A stretch of DNA of 64,000 bases from Glycocaulis sp. (lineage in GTDB: Bacteria > Pseudomonadota > Alphaproteobacteria > Caulobacterales > Maricaulaceae): the NCBI GenBank assembly GCA_022565665.1, contig JAIUMI010000004.1:118121-182120 (forward strand), written 5' to 3'. The notes under the pieces are model-generated. The model saw nothing but the letters and a program-made list of their open reading frames with translations, had not been told where the DNA came from and made no database searches. Position numbers and translations under genes: made by a program. This document shows positions 20,763 to 30,964 of this stretch, piece after piece (within the stretch, counting starts at the first letter, position 1; each line of letters starts with the position of its first letter).

Positions 20763-22019
20763 ATGTTCACGCAATCGATTGCCCCCTTTATCAAACTGGC
20801 CGCCCTGGCAGGTCTGCTGTTCGGTATCGCGCCAGCACACGCCCAGTATATTGGCGGTGACCTCAATCTCGATCTCGATCAGGACCGCTCGGTACAATTT
20901 CTTGCTGGCGATGTGACGCTGCGCGGACGCGTGGGCGGCGATATCAGCGGTCTGGCGGGCAATGTGCTCATTGACGCTGAAGTGGCAGGCTCCATCTCGC
21001 TGGCGGCCGGCGATATCACCGTACGCGGCTCTGTCGGACGCGATGTCTCGGTGGCTGGCGCCAATATCGAGATACTGGCCGATGTTGGCCGCGATATAGA
21101 TGCGGCCGGCGCCGATATCCGTGTGGCCGGGCGGGTCAACCGCAACCTCGCTGCAGGGGGGGCGCTGATCGTTATCGAGGAAGGCTCCGCCATTGGCGGC
21201 AATCTCGACCTCGCGGGCAGCGAAATCCGCATGGCCGGGGTGGGGCAGGGCCGCTTCAAGGGCCGTGCGCGCACCATCATCGTGGAGGGCACGATTGCCG
21301 GTGATGTGGAGCTGAATGCCGAGAACGTGGAAATCATGCCCGGCGTGCAAATTGGCGGTAACCTTCTGGTGCGCGGCCCGAATGCGCCGATCATCGCCGA
21401 AGGGGCGCAGATCATGGGCCAGACCACGTTCGAGGAAGGTCCGTTCTCCGAACAGCGCCGTTCGCGCGGCATTCGCGGGCCGCGCGTTGACATCGGCCCG
21501 CCGGCCGTCGCGGTTGGCGGTGCGTTTGCCATGGCCTCCTTCGTGCTTGGCCTGCTGGCCTGCCTGATCGCGCCGCGTCCGGTCGCCGGAATTGCCGATC
21601 ATTTCCGGGCCCGTCCCTGGGCGTCGGGCCTGCTGGGCCTTGTTCTGGCAGCCTTCCTGCCCATCCTGCTGGTGGCAGTGTTCGTTTTCCTCGCCATCAC
21701 GGTCATCGGCATACCGCTGGGGATCATCCTGATCTTCGCCTTCCCCTTCGTTCTCTTCCTGGCCTATGCCTTCGGCGCCGTGGCGCTGGGCGACCTTATC
21801 TTCAACCGGTCGGGTAATGGCCTGGGGCTCGGGATGCGCGTGCTCTCGCTCTTTCTGGTGCTGGCCATTATCGGTGCGCTGTGGGTGGTGCCGCCGCTTG
21901 GCCTCTTCCTCGGCATGGTGGTGTTCTGCATCGGCCTTGGAGCCTGGACACTGGCCCTGTTCAGCCGCAATCCGCGCGTCGTGGAGGCTGAACGCAATGG
22001 CGGGGTGCCTGCAGTCTAG
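20763..22019 (+). CDS. Polymer-forming (bactofilin-like) repeat protein with C-terminal membrane domain
   Basis: A 418-residue protein with a signal peptide (cleavage after AHA near residue 27), about 210 residues of solenoid-type repeats ([22 protein letters not shown] and similar), and a C-terminal part with several transmembrane helices (from about residue 250) including a [16 protein letters not shown] segment. This would place a beta-solenoid outside the inner membrane, anchored by the helices. It follows the preceding repeat protein by 23 bases. Function unknown; stress or envelope maintenance is a guess. Confidence 0.7.
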   Translation: MFTQSIAPFIKLAALAGLLFGIAPAHAQYIGGDLNLDLDQDRSVQFLAGDVTLRGRVGGDISGLAGNVLIDAEVAGSISLAAGDITVRGSVGRDVSVAGANIEILADVGRDIDAAGADIRVAGRVNRNLAAGGALIVIEEGSAIGGNLDLAGSEIRMAGVGQGRFKGRARTIIVEGTIAGDVELNAENVEIMPGVQIGGNLLVRGPNAPIIAEGAQIMGQTTFEEGPFSEQRRSRGIRGPRVDIGPPAVAVGGAFAMASFVLGLLACLIAPRPVAGIADHFRARPWASGLLGLVLAAFLPILLVAVFVFLAITVIGIPLGIILIFAFPFVLFLAYAFGAVALGDLIFNRSGNGLGLGMRVLSLFLVLAIIGALWVVPPLGLFLGMVVFCIGLGAWTLALFSRNPRVVEAERNGGVPAV

Positions 22020-22039
22020 ACATCACGCATAAGAGCCTT

Positions 22040-22073
22040 GCGCAGCGGGAGCTTGAACGAGCCCCCGCTGCGC
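22040..22073. repeat. Strong hairpin just upstream of lipA
   Basis: GCGCAGCGGG pairs perfectly with CCCGCTGCGC across a 14-base loop. There is no T tract, and it ends 14 bases before the lipA start. It may end the upstream transcript in a Rho-dependent way or shape the lipA leader. Confidence 0.5.
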
Positions 22074-22087
22074 GCCATGTTGCGCCC

Positions 22088-23056
22088 ATGACAACGCTCA
22101 TCGATACCCGCCAGCAGCGCGCGCTGCGTCACCCGGAAAAGCAGAAGCGCGAGGATACGCCGGTCCTGCGCAAGCCGGACTGGATTCGCGTGAAAGCCCC
22201 GGCAGGCGGCGTGTTCGCCGAGACCCGCTCGGTGGTGAAGGACAATAATCTCGTCACCGTGTGTGAGGAGGCAGGCTGCCCCAATATCGGGGAGTGCTGG
22301 TCGCAGAAGCACGCCACCTTCATGATCATGGGCGACACCTGCACCCGCGCGTGCAGCTTCTGCAATGTGAAGACCGGCATGCCGTCAGCGCTTGATGCCG
22401 ACGAGCCCCGCCGCGTCGCCGAAGCGACCGCCAAGATGGAGCTGAAGCATGTCGTGGTCACATCGGTGGACCGCGATGATCTTGATGATGGCGGGGCCGA
22501 GCATTTCGCTGAAACCATCCGCGCCATCCGCGCCGCCGCGCCGGGCACGACCATCGAAATCCTGACCCCGGACTTCCTGCGCAAGGCCGGGGCCGCCGAG
22601 ATCGTGATCGACGCGAAGGCCGATGTCTTCAACCACAATCTGGAAACCGTGCCGCGGCTCTATCTCTCCATCCGCCCCGGCGCGCGCTACTATCACTCCT
22701 TGCGCCTTCTGGAGCGGGTGAAGGAGCGCGACCCGTCCCAGTTCACCAAGTCCGGCATCATGGTTGGCCTTGGTGAAACCAAGGAAGAGGTCATGCAGGT
22801 GATGGACGACATGCGCTCGGCCGGTGTCGACTTCCTCACGATCGGGCAATACCTGCAGCCGACCCGCAAACACGCCGCGATTGACCGCTATGTGACGCCG
22901 GACGAGTTCAAGGGCTATGAGGCCATCGCCCGCGCCAAGGGCTTCCTGATGGTGTCGGCCTCGCCGCTCACCCGGTCCAGCTATCATGCCGGAGAGGATT
23001 TCGAGCGTCTGCGCGCTGCACGCGAAGCGGCTCTAAAAGCCGGCAAGCGCGTCTGA
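22088..23056 (+). CDS. lipA: Lipoyl synthase
   Basis: Radical SAM enzyme that inserts two sulfurs into protein-bound octanoyl groups, making the lipoyl cofactor used by PdhB and PdhC. The 322-residue protein has the auxiliary cluster motif [12 protein letters not shown], the radical SAM motif CTRACSFC, and the C-terminal [10 protein letters not shown] with the sulfur-cluster-ligating serine. Its position downstream of the PDH genes is functionally coherent. The next gene follows by 13 bases. Confidence 0.97.
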   Translation: MTTLIDTRQQRALRHPEKQKREDTPVLRKPDWIRVKAPAGGVFAETRSVVKDNNLVTVCEEAGCPNIGECWSQKHATFMIMGDTCTRACSFCNVKTGMPSALDADEPRRVAEATAKMELKHVVVTSVDRDDLDDGGAEHFAETIRAIRAAAPGTTIEILTPDFLRKAGAAEIVIDAKADVFNHNLETVPRLYLSIRPGARYYHSLRLLERVKERDPSQFTKSGIMVGLGETKEEVMQVMDDMRSAGVDFLTIGQYLQPTRKHAAIDRYVTPDEFKGYEAIARAKGFLMVSASPLTRSSYHAGEDFERLRAAREAALKAGKRV

Positions 23057-23069
23057 GCGGGCAGGGATC

Positions 23070-23588
23070 ATGGCCTCCGAGCACCGCGAACGCCTGCGCC
23101 TGCGTTACAAGCCTGATGATCTGTTCGATCTGGTTTCCGATGTGGAAGCCTATCCGCACTTCATCCCGCTGATCAGCGCGCTGCGCGTGCTGAAAAGCGA
23201 TGTGAAGGATGGCCATGGCCAGCTGGATGCGGAGGCGCGTGTACGCTTTCGCTTTGTCAGTGAGAGCTTCACCACGCGCGTCTGGCTGGACCGCTCCAAG
23301 CGCACCATCAAGGTGAGCTATATCAAGGGGCCGTTCCACGATCTCGCCAACGAATGGCGCTTTATCGAGCTGGAAGACGGCTCCACCTTGGTGGATTTCT
23401 GGATCCGCTATCGCTTCCGCAATCCGGTGCTGAACGCCCTGATGGATGCCAGCCGCGCCCGCGCCATCCGCTTCCTGGTCGATTGCTTCCGTGGAGCCGC
23501 GGCAAAGCGCTATGACGAAACCGGCGAGGAAGAGTTCGATATCGAGGGCGCGCTAGATATGGTCGACCGCTTCGGCCAGAAGGCGTAG
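23070..23588 (+). CDS. COQ10/RatA-like START-domain protein
   Basis: A 172-residue single-domain protein of the polyketide cyclase/START type. The N-terminal YKPDDLFDLVSDVEAYPHFIPLI is the family signature, followed by the strand TIKVSYIKGPFHDLANEWRFI. Mitochondrial and alphaproteobacterial members bind ubiquinone; the E. coli homologue is called RatA. The quinone-chaperone role is more likely here. Its 3' end overlaps the convergent cinA gene by 36 bases. Confidence 0.85.
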   Translation: MASEHRERLRLRYKPDDLFDLVSDVEAYPHFIPLISALRVLKSDVKDGHGQLDAEARVRFRFVSESFTTRVWLDRSKRTIKVSYIKGPFHDLANEWRFIELEDGSTLVDFWIRYRFRNPVLNALMDASRARAIRFLVDCFRGAAAKRYDETGEEEFDIEGALDMVDRFGQKA

Positions 23589-24062
23589 CGCTTCCAGTGC
23601 GGCCGCTTCGCGCACGCTGTCCCTACCATTATTCTTGAACAGACAATGGGTTGTGCAGGTTTCCTTGCCCTTTGCGGCAAGCCCGAACCAGACCGTTCCC
23701 ACCGGCTTGTCCTCACTGCCGCCATCGGGGCCTGCAATTCCGGTGATAGAGACGGCAATCGTGCCATGACCATTGAGCAGCGCGCCCTGCGCCATGGCTT
23801 GTGCCGTTTCGGCGCTGACGGCGCCATGATTGGCGATGACTGCCACCGGCACGCCCAGCAGCTCGGCCTTGGCGGCATTGGAATAGGTCACAAAGCCCCG
23901 CTCCAGCACGGACGATGAGCCCGCGATCTCGGTGATCGCCGCCGATACCAGCCCGCCGGTACAGCTTTCCGCCGTCACCACCATCACGCCCTTCGCCTTG
24001 GCCGCTTTCACAAGGCGTGCGGCGGCTTCGCCAATCGCGGCGGGCAGGGGGGTGGAGCTCAT
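23553..24062 (-). CDS. CinA C-terminal domain protein (NMN amidohydrolase-like)
   Basis: A 169-residue stand-alone CinA-C domain: [61 protein letters not shown]. Proteins of this type (PncC) deamidate nicotinamide mononucleotide. The N-terminal molybdopterin-binding domain of full CinA is absent, which is normal for this subgroup. Its ATG overlaps the ispDF stop (ATGA), so the two are coupled. Confidence 0.88.
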   Translation of the reverse strand: MSSTPLPAAIGEAAARLVKAAKAKGVMVVTAESCTGGLVSAAITEIAGSSSVLERGFVTYSNAAKAELLGVPVAVIANHGAVSAETAQAMAQGALLNGHGTIAVSITGIAGPDGGSEDKPVGTVWFGLAAKGKETCTTHCLFKNNGRDSVREAAALEALRLLAEAVDHI

Positions 24063-25195
24063 TTCAGCGCCCCTGTGAACACGGCCTGCGCGGCGATGCC
24101 TTCGCCGCGTCCTGTAAAGCCGAGTTGCTCCGTAGTAGTGGCCTTCACATTCACGCGGGCAAGCGGCAGGCCGGTGAGTTCCGCAATGCGCGCACGCATC
24201 GCCTCGCGGTGCGGGCCTACCTTGGGGCGCTCGCAGATCAGCGTCACATCGGCGTGGACGGGCGTGATACCGGCTTCGCGCGCGAGATCCATGGCATGGA
24301 TGAGAAATTGTGCGCTGTCCGCGCCGCGCCAGCGTTCATCGCTGGGCGGGAAGTGCTGGCCGATATCGCCCGCACCCGCCGCGCCCAGAATGGCGTCTGT
24401 CAGGGCATGCAGGCCCACATCGGCGTCAGAATGACCTACCAGCTCCAGCCCGCACTCGATAAAGACGCCGCACAGATGCACGCCCTTGCCGGGGGCAAGC
24501 CGGTGCACGTCAAACCCGGTGCCGGTTACGGGCAGGGGCGTGGCATCGCCCAGCAGGCGTTCAGCGCGGGCGAAATCCTCCGGATAGGTCACTTTGAACA
24601 CCGCCTCATCGCCTTCCACCAGCGCCACCTTAAGCCCGGCAGCGCGTACCAGGGATATCTCGTCAGGATAATCGGTCTGTCCGGCAGCATCGAACGCCCA
24701 GCTCAACGCCGCAAGATGGAAGGCCTGCGGTGTCTGGATGCGCATCAGCCCGTCGCGCGAAACCGGCTCCACCCCGTCCTCGCCCTGGCGTGCCAGCGCA
24801 TCTGGCAAGGGCAGGGCAGGCGCAGCGCCGGAATGGCTCTCCAGCGCGGCGAGCAGGCGGTCGATCAGGGCGTGGCCAAGACCGGGCCGGGCGGCATCAT
24901 GGACCAGCACGTAAGGCTGGCTGGCCTGCATGATGCAGGCGTGGACCGATCGGGTGCGCGTCGCGCCGCCCTCGACGAAAACCACGCCCAGCCCTTCCAG
25001 CGCCGCAGCGGCCTGCGCCTGATCGGCCTCGTTGATGGCAATGATCAGCTCTTTGCAGCGCGGATGGGAGGCCAGCGCCTCGGCCGACCAGCGCAGAAGC
25101 GGCTTGCCGGCCACAGGGATGAACTGCTTGGGCGTCGCCTGCCCTGTGCGCGTGCCGCTGCCTGCGGCGACGATGCATGCACTAAAATTGATCAT
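24059..25195 (-). CDS. ispDF: Bifunctional MEP cytidylyltransferase / MECDP synthase
   Basis: Catalyses the third and fifth steps of the MEP isoprenoid pathway. The N-terminal IspD part (1-220) has [37 protein letters not shown] and ETPQAF-type RIQTPQAFH. The C-terminal IspF part (221-378) has [42 protein letters not shown] and [18 protein letters not shown]. The fusion is common in alphaproteobacteria. I chose the ATG directly before ACIVAAG; the longer upstream reading would enter the promoter region shared with dusB. Confidence 0.96.
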   Translation of the reverse strand: MINFSACIVAAGSGTRTGQATPKQFIPVAGKPLLRWSAEALASHPRCKELIIAINEADQAQAAAALEGLGVVFVEGGATRTRSVHACIMQASQPYVLVHDAARPGLGHALIDRLLAALESHSGAAPALPLPDALARQGEDGVEPVSRDGLMRIQTPQAFHLAALSWAFDAAGQTDYPDEISLVRAAGLKVALVEGDEAVFKVTYPEDFARAERLLGDATPLPVTGTGFDVHRLAPGKGVHLCGVFIECGLELVGHSDADVGLHALTDAILGAAGAGDIGQHFPPSDERWRGADSAQFLIHAMDLAREAGITPVHADVTLICERPKVGPHREAMRARIAELTGLPLARVNVKATTTEQLGFTGRGEGIAAQAVFTGALK

Positions 25196-25290
25196 CACAT
25201 CCCGCTTTTGAGGCATTCTTTCGTGTGACAGCGCTGCCAAAGCGTTACGGCGTCTGGCGGCGCGGGTCCATACACTGTATCTGCTAGCGC

Positions 25291-26319
25291 ATGACAACGC
25301 CCGTGAAGGCAAATTTCCTCAAAGGCTTCGCCATCGGACCGGTAAAGGTTTCGGTGCCGGTCCTGCTCGCGCCCATGTCGGGCGTGACCGATTACGCGAT
25401 CCGCAAGCAGGCGCGCCGCTTCGGCGCAGGCCTCGTCGTGTCCGAAATGGTGGCGTGCGAGACGCTCGCGCAGGGCCGCGAAGACGTGGTGCGCCGCATG
25501 ACCGGCGATGCTGATGTCGCTCCGCGCGTCATCCAGCTTGCGGGCCGTGAAGCCAAATGGATGGATATCGGCGCAAGGCTTGCTGAAGAGGCGGGGGCCC
25601 AGATCATCGACATAAACATGGGCTGTCCGGCCCGTCAGGTGACGCGCGGCCTCTCCGGTTCCGCCCTGATGCGCGATCTCGATCATGCGCTGACGCTGAT
25701 CGAGGCGACGGTGAACGCTGTCGAGGTGCCGGTCACGCTGAAAATGCGGCTCGGCTGGTGCCATGACACTATCAACGCGCCGGAGCTGGCGAGCCGCGCC
25801 GAAGCGGCAGGCGTGCAGATGATCACTGTCCATGGCCGCACCCGCCAGCAATTCTACACCGGCACGGCTGACTGGGCCGCTGTGCGCGCGGTGAAGGAGG
25901 CGGTGAGCCTGCCCGTTATCGTCAATGGCGATATCGTGGATGCCGCCACCGCCCGCGAGGCACTTGTTCAGTCCGGCGCGGACGGGGTGATGGTGGGCCG
26001 TGCCGCCACGGGCCGTCCCTGGCTGCCCGGCGCGATTGGCCGGGCGCTGCTGGAGGGCGGGGCGGAGCGTGATCCTGAGCTTTCTGTCATGGTGGAAAGC
26101 CTGATCGCGGCCACCGAAGACGCTGCCCGCCTGCATGGCGAGGCGCTGGGCGTACGCTGCATGCGCAAGCATTACGCGGCCTTTCTCGATCATCTCTTCG
26201 CCGATCCTGCGGCGGCAAAGCCGTGGAAGGGCGAGCTGTGCCGGGCCAGCAGCGTTGCCGGTGCCCGCGCCGCGTTGGCGCGACTGCCCGGGGAGGCCGG
26301 CCTGCGCCGGGCGGCATGA
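25291..26319 (+). CDS. dusB: tRNA-dihydrouridine synthase B
   Basis: FMN enzyme that reduces uridines in tRNA. The 342-residue protein has [16 protein letters not shown], the active cysteine in [52 protein letters not shown] and a [18 protein letters not shown] phosphate-binding end. Its stop overlaps the ntrB start (ATGA), the classical dusB-ntrB arrangement of alphaproteobacteria. Confidence 0.96.
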   Translation: MTTPVKANFLKGFAIGPVKVSVPVLLAPMSGVTDYAIRKQARRFGAGLVVSEMVACETLAQGREDVVRRMTGDADVAPRVIQLAGREAKWMDIGARLAEEAGAQIIDINMGCPARQVTRGLSGSALMRDLDHALTLIEATVNAVEVPVTLKMRLGWCHDTINAPELASRAEAAGVQMITVHGRTRQQFYTGTADWAAVRAVKEAVSLPVIVNGDIVDAATAREALVQSGADGVMVGRAATGRPWLPGAIGRALLEGGAERDPELSVMVESLIAATEDAARLHGEALGVRCMRKHYAAFLDHLFADPAAAKPWKGELCRASSVAGARAALARLPGEAGLRRAA

Positions 26320-27356
26320 GCGAGGCATCGCCCTTTCCGGCGCGTGCGGCGGAATTGCTGCCCAGCGCCCTGATCCTCACCGATGCCGACGGGCGTATCC
26401 TCTTCCTCAACGGGGCCGCTGAAGACCTGCTGGAGCGGTCCAGAAAGCGCCTTGAGGGCGAGCGTCTTGAGGATGCGGGCCCGTGGGGGCCGGCGGCGAT
26501 GGGCCTTGCACGGCGCGCGGTGGACGAGGACCGGCCCGTCTTCGCCCATGATGTGCGCGTGGAACTGCCCCAGGAGGTACGCAGGGCCGCGATAGACGCC
26601 GCGCCGGGCGGGAAGGGGGCCTGCATCGCGATCCGTCCCTGGCCGGAAGCCGGCGCCGTGGCGCGCGGCGATCAGGCCGCCAATGCCGCCGCAGGCTTCG
26701 GGCGGATGCTCTCGCATGAGTTGAAAAACCCGATGGCGGGCGCGCGCGGCGCGGCGCAGCTCATCGTCACCGAAGCCGAGGGCGAAACCGCCGAACTGGC
26801 GCGCATCATCATCGCCGAGCTGGACCGGGCCCTGCGCATAGCCGGGCGCTGGAGCCAGGTGGGCGATATCGCGCCCCAGCCCTTCGCCCCGTTCAGCCTC
26901 AATGAGGCCGCGCGCGAGGCCGTCAGTTCGGTCCGGGCGGGCGCTGGCAAGACGCTGGAGATTGCAGAGCATTACGACCCGTCCTTGCCCGATGCCTCCG
27001 GCGACCGCGATCTCGTCTCGCAGGCCCTGTTGAACCTGCTGATCAATGCCGCTGAAGCCGTCGGCAAGACGGGAACCGGTCAGGTGGAGATCGCCACGCG
27101 CTACCGCACCGCGCGGCCCGGCGGGGTGGCGCCCGACGCGCGCATGCAGGTGGACATAATCGATACAGGCCCAGGCGTGCCCGAAACGCTGGGCGAATCC
27201 ATTTTTTCCCCTTTCGTTACCGGCAAACCTGCGGGTGAAGGGCTGGGTCTTGCCATGGTCTCGCGCATTGCCGAGCTGCATGGCGGCGGGGTGGAGTATG
27301 AAAGCCGTCCGGGGCGCACCGTGTTCCGGCTCTATCTGCGGGAGGAGGGGGCATGA
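26316..27356 (+). CDS. ntrB: Nitrogen regulation histidine kinase NtrB
   Basis: Sensor kinase/phosphatase that receives the nitrogen signal from PII. The 346-residue cytoplasmic protein has an N-terminal PAS domain (LPSALILTDADGRILFLNGAAEDLL), phospho-acceptor histidine in LSHELKNPMAGARGAAQL, and an ATPase domain with NLLINAAEA, DTGPGVPE and GEGLGLAMV. Start overlaps dusB, stop overlaps ntrC (ATGA both), so all three are translationally coupled. Confidence 0.94.
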   Translation: MSEASPFPARAAELLPSALILTDADGRILFLNGAAEDLLERSRKRLEGERLEDAGPWGPAAMGLARRAVDEDRPVFAHDVRVELPQEVRRAAIDAAPGGKGACIAIRPWPEAGAVARGDQAANAAAGFGRMLSHELKNPMAGARGAAQLIVTEAEGETAELARIIIAELDRALRIAGRWSQVGDIAPQPFAPFSLNEAAREAVSSVRAGAGKTLEIAEHYDPSLPDASGDRDLVSQALLNLLINAAEAVGKTGTGQVEIATRYRTARPGGVAPDARMQVDIIDTGPGVPETLGESIFSPFVTGKPAGEGLGLAMVSRIAELHGGGVEYESRPGRTVFRLYLREEGA

Positions 27357-28651
27357 ACGCCATCGATCAGGGCACCGCGCAGCGCCGTATTCTGGTGCTG
27401 GAGGATGATGAATCCCTGCGTCTGGTCATTTCGCGTGCGCTGACCCGTGCCGGGTTTGATGTGCGCGCCACGGCCTCGCCGTCGTCAGCCATTGACCGCA
27501 TGGCGCGGCGCGATGCCGATCTGCTGGTGGCGGACGTGCTGCTGGGCGATGAAAACTTCCTCGACCGGCTGGAGGAGCTGCAGCACGCGCGGCCCGACGC
27601 GCCGGTTCTGGTGATTAGCGCGCAGACGACGGCTGCCACCGCCATTCAGGCAGTCAGGGGTGGTGCTTTTGAATATCTGCCCAAGCCTTTCGATCTGGAT
27701 GATCTGGTGGACGCGGTGTCGCGTGCCCTGGACACGGCACCGGTCGGTGGGCGGCGCGGATCGGCCAGCAATCCCTTCCCCGATCTGGTGGGCCGCTCAC
27801 CTGCCATGCAGACGGCTTTCCGCCTTATCGCGCGCCTGTCCAAGGCGTCCGCGCCGGTCCTGTTTACGGGGCCTGAAGGCTCTGGCCGGGCCAGCGCGGC
27901 GCGTACCCTGCACAAGGCGGGGCTGGGCGACGCGCCGCTGTTCGAGGCTGGGCCTGACCGGCTCTTACGCGAAGGTCCGGACGTGTTTACCGAGGCGCGC
28001 GGGGCTGGTCTGCTGCTGCGCCGGGCCGACCGCTGGAGCGAGCCGGTACAGGATATGATCCTTGATCAGATGGGCGCGCCGGACCTGCCCCGGCTCTATG
28101 TCACGGCGAGCGCGGATGTGCGCGAGTGCCTGCTGCCTTCGCTGTTTGAGCGCCTGGCCGTTGGCCATATCGCCATGCCGCCCCTGCGTGAACGCGGGGA
28201 AGACCGGGCGCGGCTCTTTGAGCATTTCCTCAAAAAGCATGGCCGCACCGATCTGACGTTGAGCTCCGATGCCAGCGCCTTCATCAATGCCTATCCGTGG
28301 CCCGGCGAGGTGGCGGAGCTGGAGCGTACCGCCGCGCGCCTTGCCGTGCAGGGCGATCGTGGCGTGCTGAACCTTGCGGCCATCCGCGATGCGATTGGCG
28401 CACCCCTAGCCCCGGACAGCGCAGGCAAGCTGGAACAGGCTGCCCGGCATTTCGTGGCCGCGCGCCTTAGCGAGGGCAGCGAAGCGATTGCCGATGAGGC
28501 AGGCCGGGTACTGGACCGGGCCATGATCGAGACCGTTCTGGCCCATTGTGGCGGGGTGCGCCGCGATGCCGCCCGTATGCTGGGGCTGAACCGCAATACA
28601 CTCGCCCGGCGCATGGCCTCGCTCGGCATGGATGGAGCCAGCGAGGATTGA
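27353..28651 (+). CDS. ntrC: NtrC-type response regulator with degenerate AAA+ domain
   Basis: A 432-residue partner of NtrB. The receiver is intact (LEDDES, phospho-Asp61 in VADVLLG, Lys111 in LPKPFDL). The central domain is decayed: Walker A reads GPEGSGRA with Arg for Lys, about 20 residues including the GAFTGA sigma-54 loop are missing, and the Walker B segment reads GAGLLLRRADR without the Asp-Glu pair. The C-terminal Fis-type helix-turn-helix is kept (AARMLGLNRNTLARRM). It should bind DNA but not activate sigma-54 by ATP hydrolysis. Rhodobacter NtrC, which also lacks GAFTGA, works with the housekeeping sigma factor. Confidence 0.9.
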   Translation: MNAIDQGTAQRRILVLEDDESLRLVISRALTRAGFDVRATASPSSAIDRMARRDADLLVADVLLGDENFLDRLEELQHARPDAPVLVISAQTTAATAIQAVRGGAFEYLPKPFDLDDLVDAVSRALDTAPVGGRRGSASNPFPDLVGRSPAMQTAFRLIARLSKASAPVLFTGPEGSGRASAARTLHKAGLGDAPLFEAGPDRLLREGPDVFTEARGAGLLLRRADRWSEPVQDMILDQMGAPDLPRLYVTASADVRECLLPSLFERLAVGHIAMPPLRERGEDRARLFEHFLKKHGRTDLTLSSDASAFINAYPWPGEVAELERTAARLAVQGDRGVLNLAAIRDAIGAPLAPDSAGKLEQAARHFVAARLSEGSEAIADEAGRVLDRAMIETVLAHCGGVRRDAARMLGLNRNTLARRMASLGMDGASED

Positions 28652-28708
28652 GTGAGGATAAACTGCCACACTGGCCGTTGAAATCTGGTCACACTCGGTC
28701 CACCATGC

Positions 28709-30961
28709 GTGCCTGTTCGGTGGCTTGAAGGCAATCTGATCTTGGCGACATCGCTGATCCGCAGTGTATCTGGCTGGCGCCTGTCCGTCTTTGCCACGGC
28801 CTTTCTGGTGGCCGCGCTCGGCGTGATCGCCTGCGCGGTGATGGCCGTGTCGGAGCAGGGTGTGATCGGCACGCTGGGCTATGCCTTCTACACCATCCTT
28901 ATCCTTTCAGGCTGCATCATTGCCGGGCTTGCCGGGGCGGTGAGCGTGCGCGCGGCGCGCATCTTTCTGGGCCGGCGCTTCGGCGCACCGGCGCCGCGCC
29001 TGCACATGCGCTTCATGGCGCTGTTTGCGCTGGCCGCTGTCGCGCCTTCCTTCCTGATGGCGCTGCTGCTGGCACTGGTTCTGGGCAGGGGTGTGGAGTT
29101 CTGGTTCGGCGAGCGGGTCACGACGCTGGTGGAGACGATGGCCGAGATCGGCCGCGCACAGGCCCCGCTGGAACTCAATCTGGCCGAACTGCAGCTCGTC
29201 TCGATGGCGGGTGATCTGTCCTACCCCGAAGCGGTGGCGGCGATGACCGAAAGCCGCATCGAGTACACGCAATATCTCAGAAACCAGGCTATCGGGCGCA
29301 ATTTCGCCGCCGCCTATGTGATTGACAGCCAGTCCACCGTGCTGGCCCGCGCCGAAGCGCCGGGTGCGCCGCCTTTCGTGGCGCCCTCACAACGCATGTA
29401 CGAGTTTGCCGGTTCGCGCGATATCGGGGTGAGCGACCCCAATCCGCGAGACGACGCGCCGGCCTATGTGCGCCTTCTGGTAAATCTGCCCGCCTATGAG
29501 GACGCCTATCTCTATGTCGTCTGGTATGTGGATCTGGGCGTGCTGACTGCGGCAGAGGAGGCTACGGCCTCCTACCGTCAGGCGGTCGCCCGTGAAGAGG
29601 GCATGCGCCAGGTCTTCATCCTTGTCTATATCGCCGCTGTGGCACTGATCCTTGTCGGGGCGTTGTGGCTGGCGCTGGGTGCGGCCAGCCGCGTCGTTGC
29701 GCCTGTGGGCCGGCTGGTCAGTGCGGCCGAGCGCGTGCGCAGGGGTGATCTGGATGCGCGGGTGCTGGTGCAGCGCGATGATGACGAGATTGCCGCGCTC
29801 GGCCGGGCCTTCAACCGGATGACGCGCCAGCTGAGAAGCCAGCGCCGCGCGCTTCTGGAAGCCAATGCGGAATCGGAACGCCGCCGGGCCTTCATCGAAA
29901 CCGTGTTGACCGGGGTTAGCGCAGGGGTTGTCGGCCTTGATGAGAATAACCGCATCACGCTGGTGAACCGCTCTGCCGCGTTGCTGCTGGGCACCACGCC
30001 GGAAATCCTGACCGGCCAGAAGGTGGATGACGAGCTGGGCATGTTCGTCACCATCGTGGAGGAAGCGCGCCGTAGCCGCCTCGACGTGGTGGAGCGCCAG
30101 ATCGATATTCCCGGCCTTGATGGTGCGCTGCTCAATCTCAATGTCCGCGCCGCCGCGGACGAGGATGACGGGCTGGTCATCACCTTTGACGACGTGACCC
30201 GGCTGGTCTCCGCCCAGCGCAATGCGGCCTGGCGCGATGTGGCCCGGCGGATCGCGCACGAGATCAAGAACCCGCTCACCCCGATCCAGCTTTCGGCCGA
30301 GCGGATCCGGCGCAAATACCGCGCGAGCATCCCTGAGGAAGAATCCGGCACGTTCGACAAGTGCGTGGAGACCATCGTGCGCCAGGTCAGTGACATTGGC
30401 CGCATGGTCGACGAGTTCTCGGCCTTTGCCCGCATGCCGACACCGAAAATGGAGGCATCGGATCTGGTAGGTGTTGTGGAAGGCGCGGTGTTCTCCCAGC
30501 GGGTGGCGGCGCCGCGGCTGCGCGTACCCTTGAGCGTGCCTGCCGAAGCCGTGATCGTGGAATGTGACAACCGGCTGGCCTCGCAGGCTCTGGCCAATAT
30601 CCTGAAAAATGCCGGTGAGAGCGTGCTCGCCCGGCTGGACGAGGAAGGCACCAAGCAGGGCGGCGAGGTGGCTGTCGAACTGCGGGTGGAGGGCGAGACC
30701 GCTATTATCGAGGTCGTGGATAACGGCCTGGGTTGGCCAATGGCGGACCGCGCCCGGCTGACAGAGCCCTATATGACCACGCGGGAGAAGGGGACGGGGC
30801 TGGGCCTGGCCATCGTGAGGCGCGTCATGGAAGACCATGGCGGACGCCTGGAGCTTGATGAGCGGGCCGATGGCGAACGCGGGGCGGTTGTACGCCTGGC
30901 CTTTCCCTTGCTTGAAATCGCAAACGCGGCGAATGAAGCCGCACTGTCCAAAGAGGCGTGA
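28709..30961 (+). CDS. ntrY: Membrane histidine kinase NtrY
   Basis: Sensor kinase for NtrX. The 750-residue protein has several N-terminal transmembrane helices (within residues 15-120), an extracytoplasmic sensor region, another helix near 300-325, a HAMP domain, a PAS domain (FIETVLTGVSAGVVGLDENNRI), the phospho-acceptor in IAHEIKNPLTPIQLSAERI, and ATPase motifs ANILKNAGES, DNGLGWP and GTGLGLAIV. The start is a GTG after the ntrC gap of 57 bases; downstream alternatives near the first helix are possible. Confidence 0.93.
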   Translation: MPVRWLEGNLILATSLIRSVSGWRLSVFATAFLVAALGVIACAVMAVSEQGVIGTLGYAFYTILILSGCIIAGLAGAVSVRAARIFLGRRFGAPAPRLHMRFMALFALAAVAPSFLMALLLALVLGRGVEFWFGERVTTLVETMAEIGRAQAPLELNLAELQLVSMAGDLSYPEAVAAMTESRIEYTQYLRNQAIGRNFAAAYVIDSQSTVLARAEAPGAPPFVAPSQRMYEFAGSRDIGVSDPNPRDDAPAYVRLLVNLPAYEDAYLYVVWYVDLGVLTAAEEATASYRQAVAREEGMRQVFILVYIAAVALILVGALWLALGAASRVVAPVGRLVSAAERVRRGDLDARVLVQRDDDEIAALGRAFNRMTRQLRSQRRALLEANAESERRRAFIETVLTGVSAGVVGLDENNRITLVNRSAALLLGTTPEILTGQKVDDELGMFVTIVEEARRSRLDVVERQIDIPGLDGALLNLNVRAAADEDDGLVITFDDVTRLVSAQRNAAWRDVARRIAHEIKNPLTPIQLSAERIRRKYRASIPEEESGTFDKCVETIVRQVSDIGRMVDEFSAFARMPTPKMEASDLVGVVEGAVFSQRVAAPRLRVPLSVPAEAVIVECDNRLASQALANILKNAGESVLARLDEEGTKQGGEVAVELRVEGETAIIEVVDNGLGWPMADRARLTEPYMTTREKGTGLGLAIVRRVMEDHGGRLELDERADGERGAVVRLAFPLLEIANAANEAALSKEA

Positions 30962-30964
30962 CCT

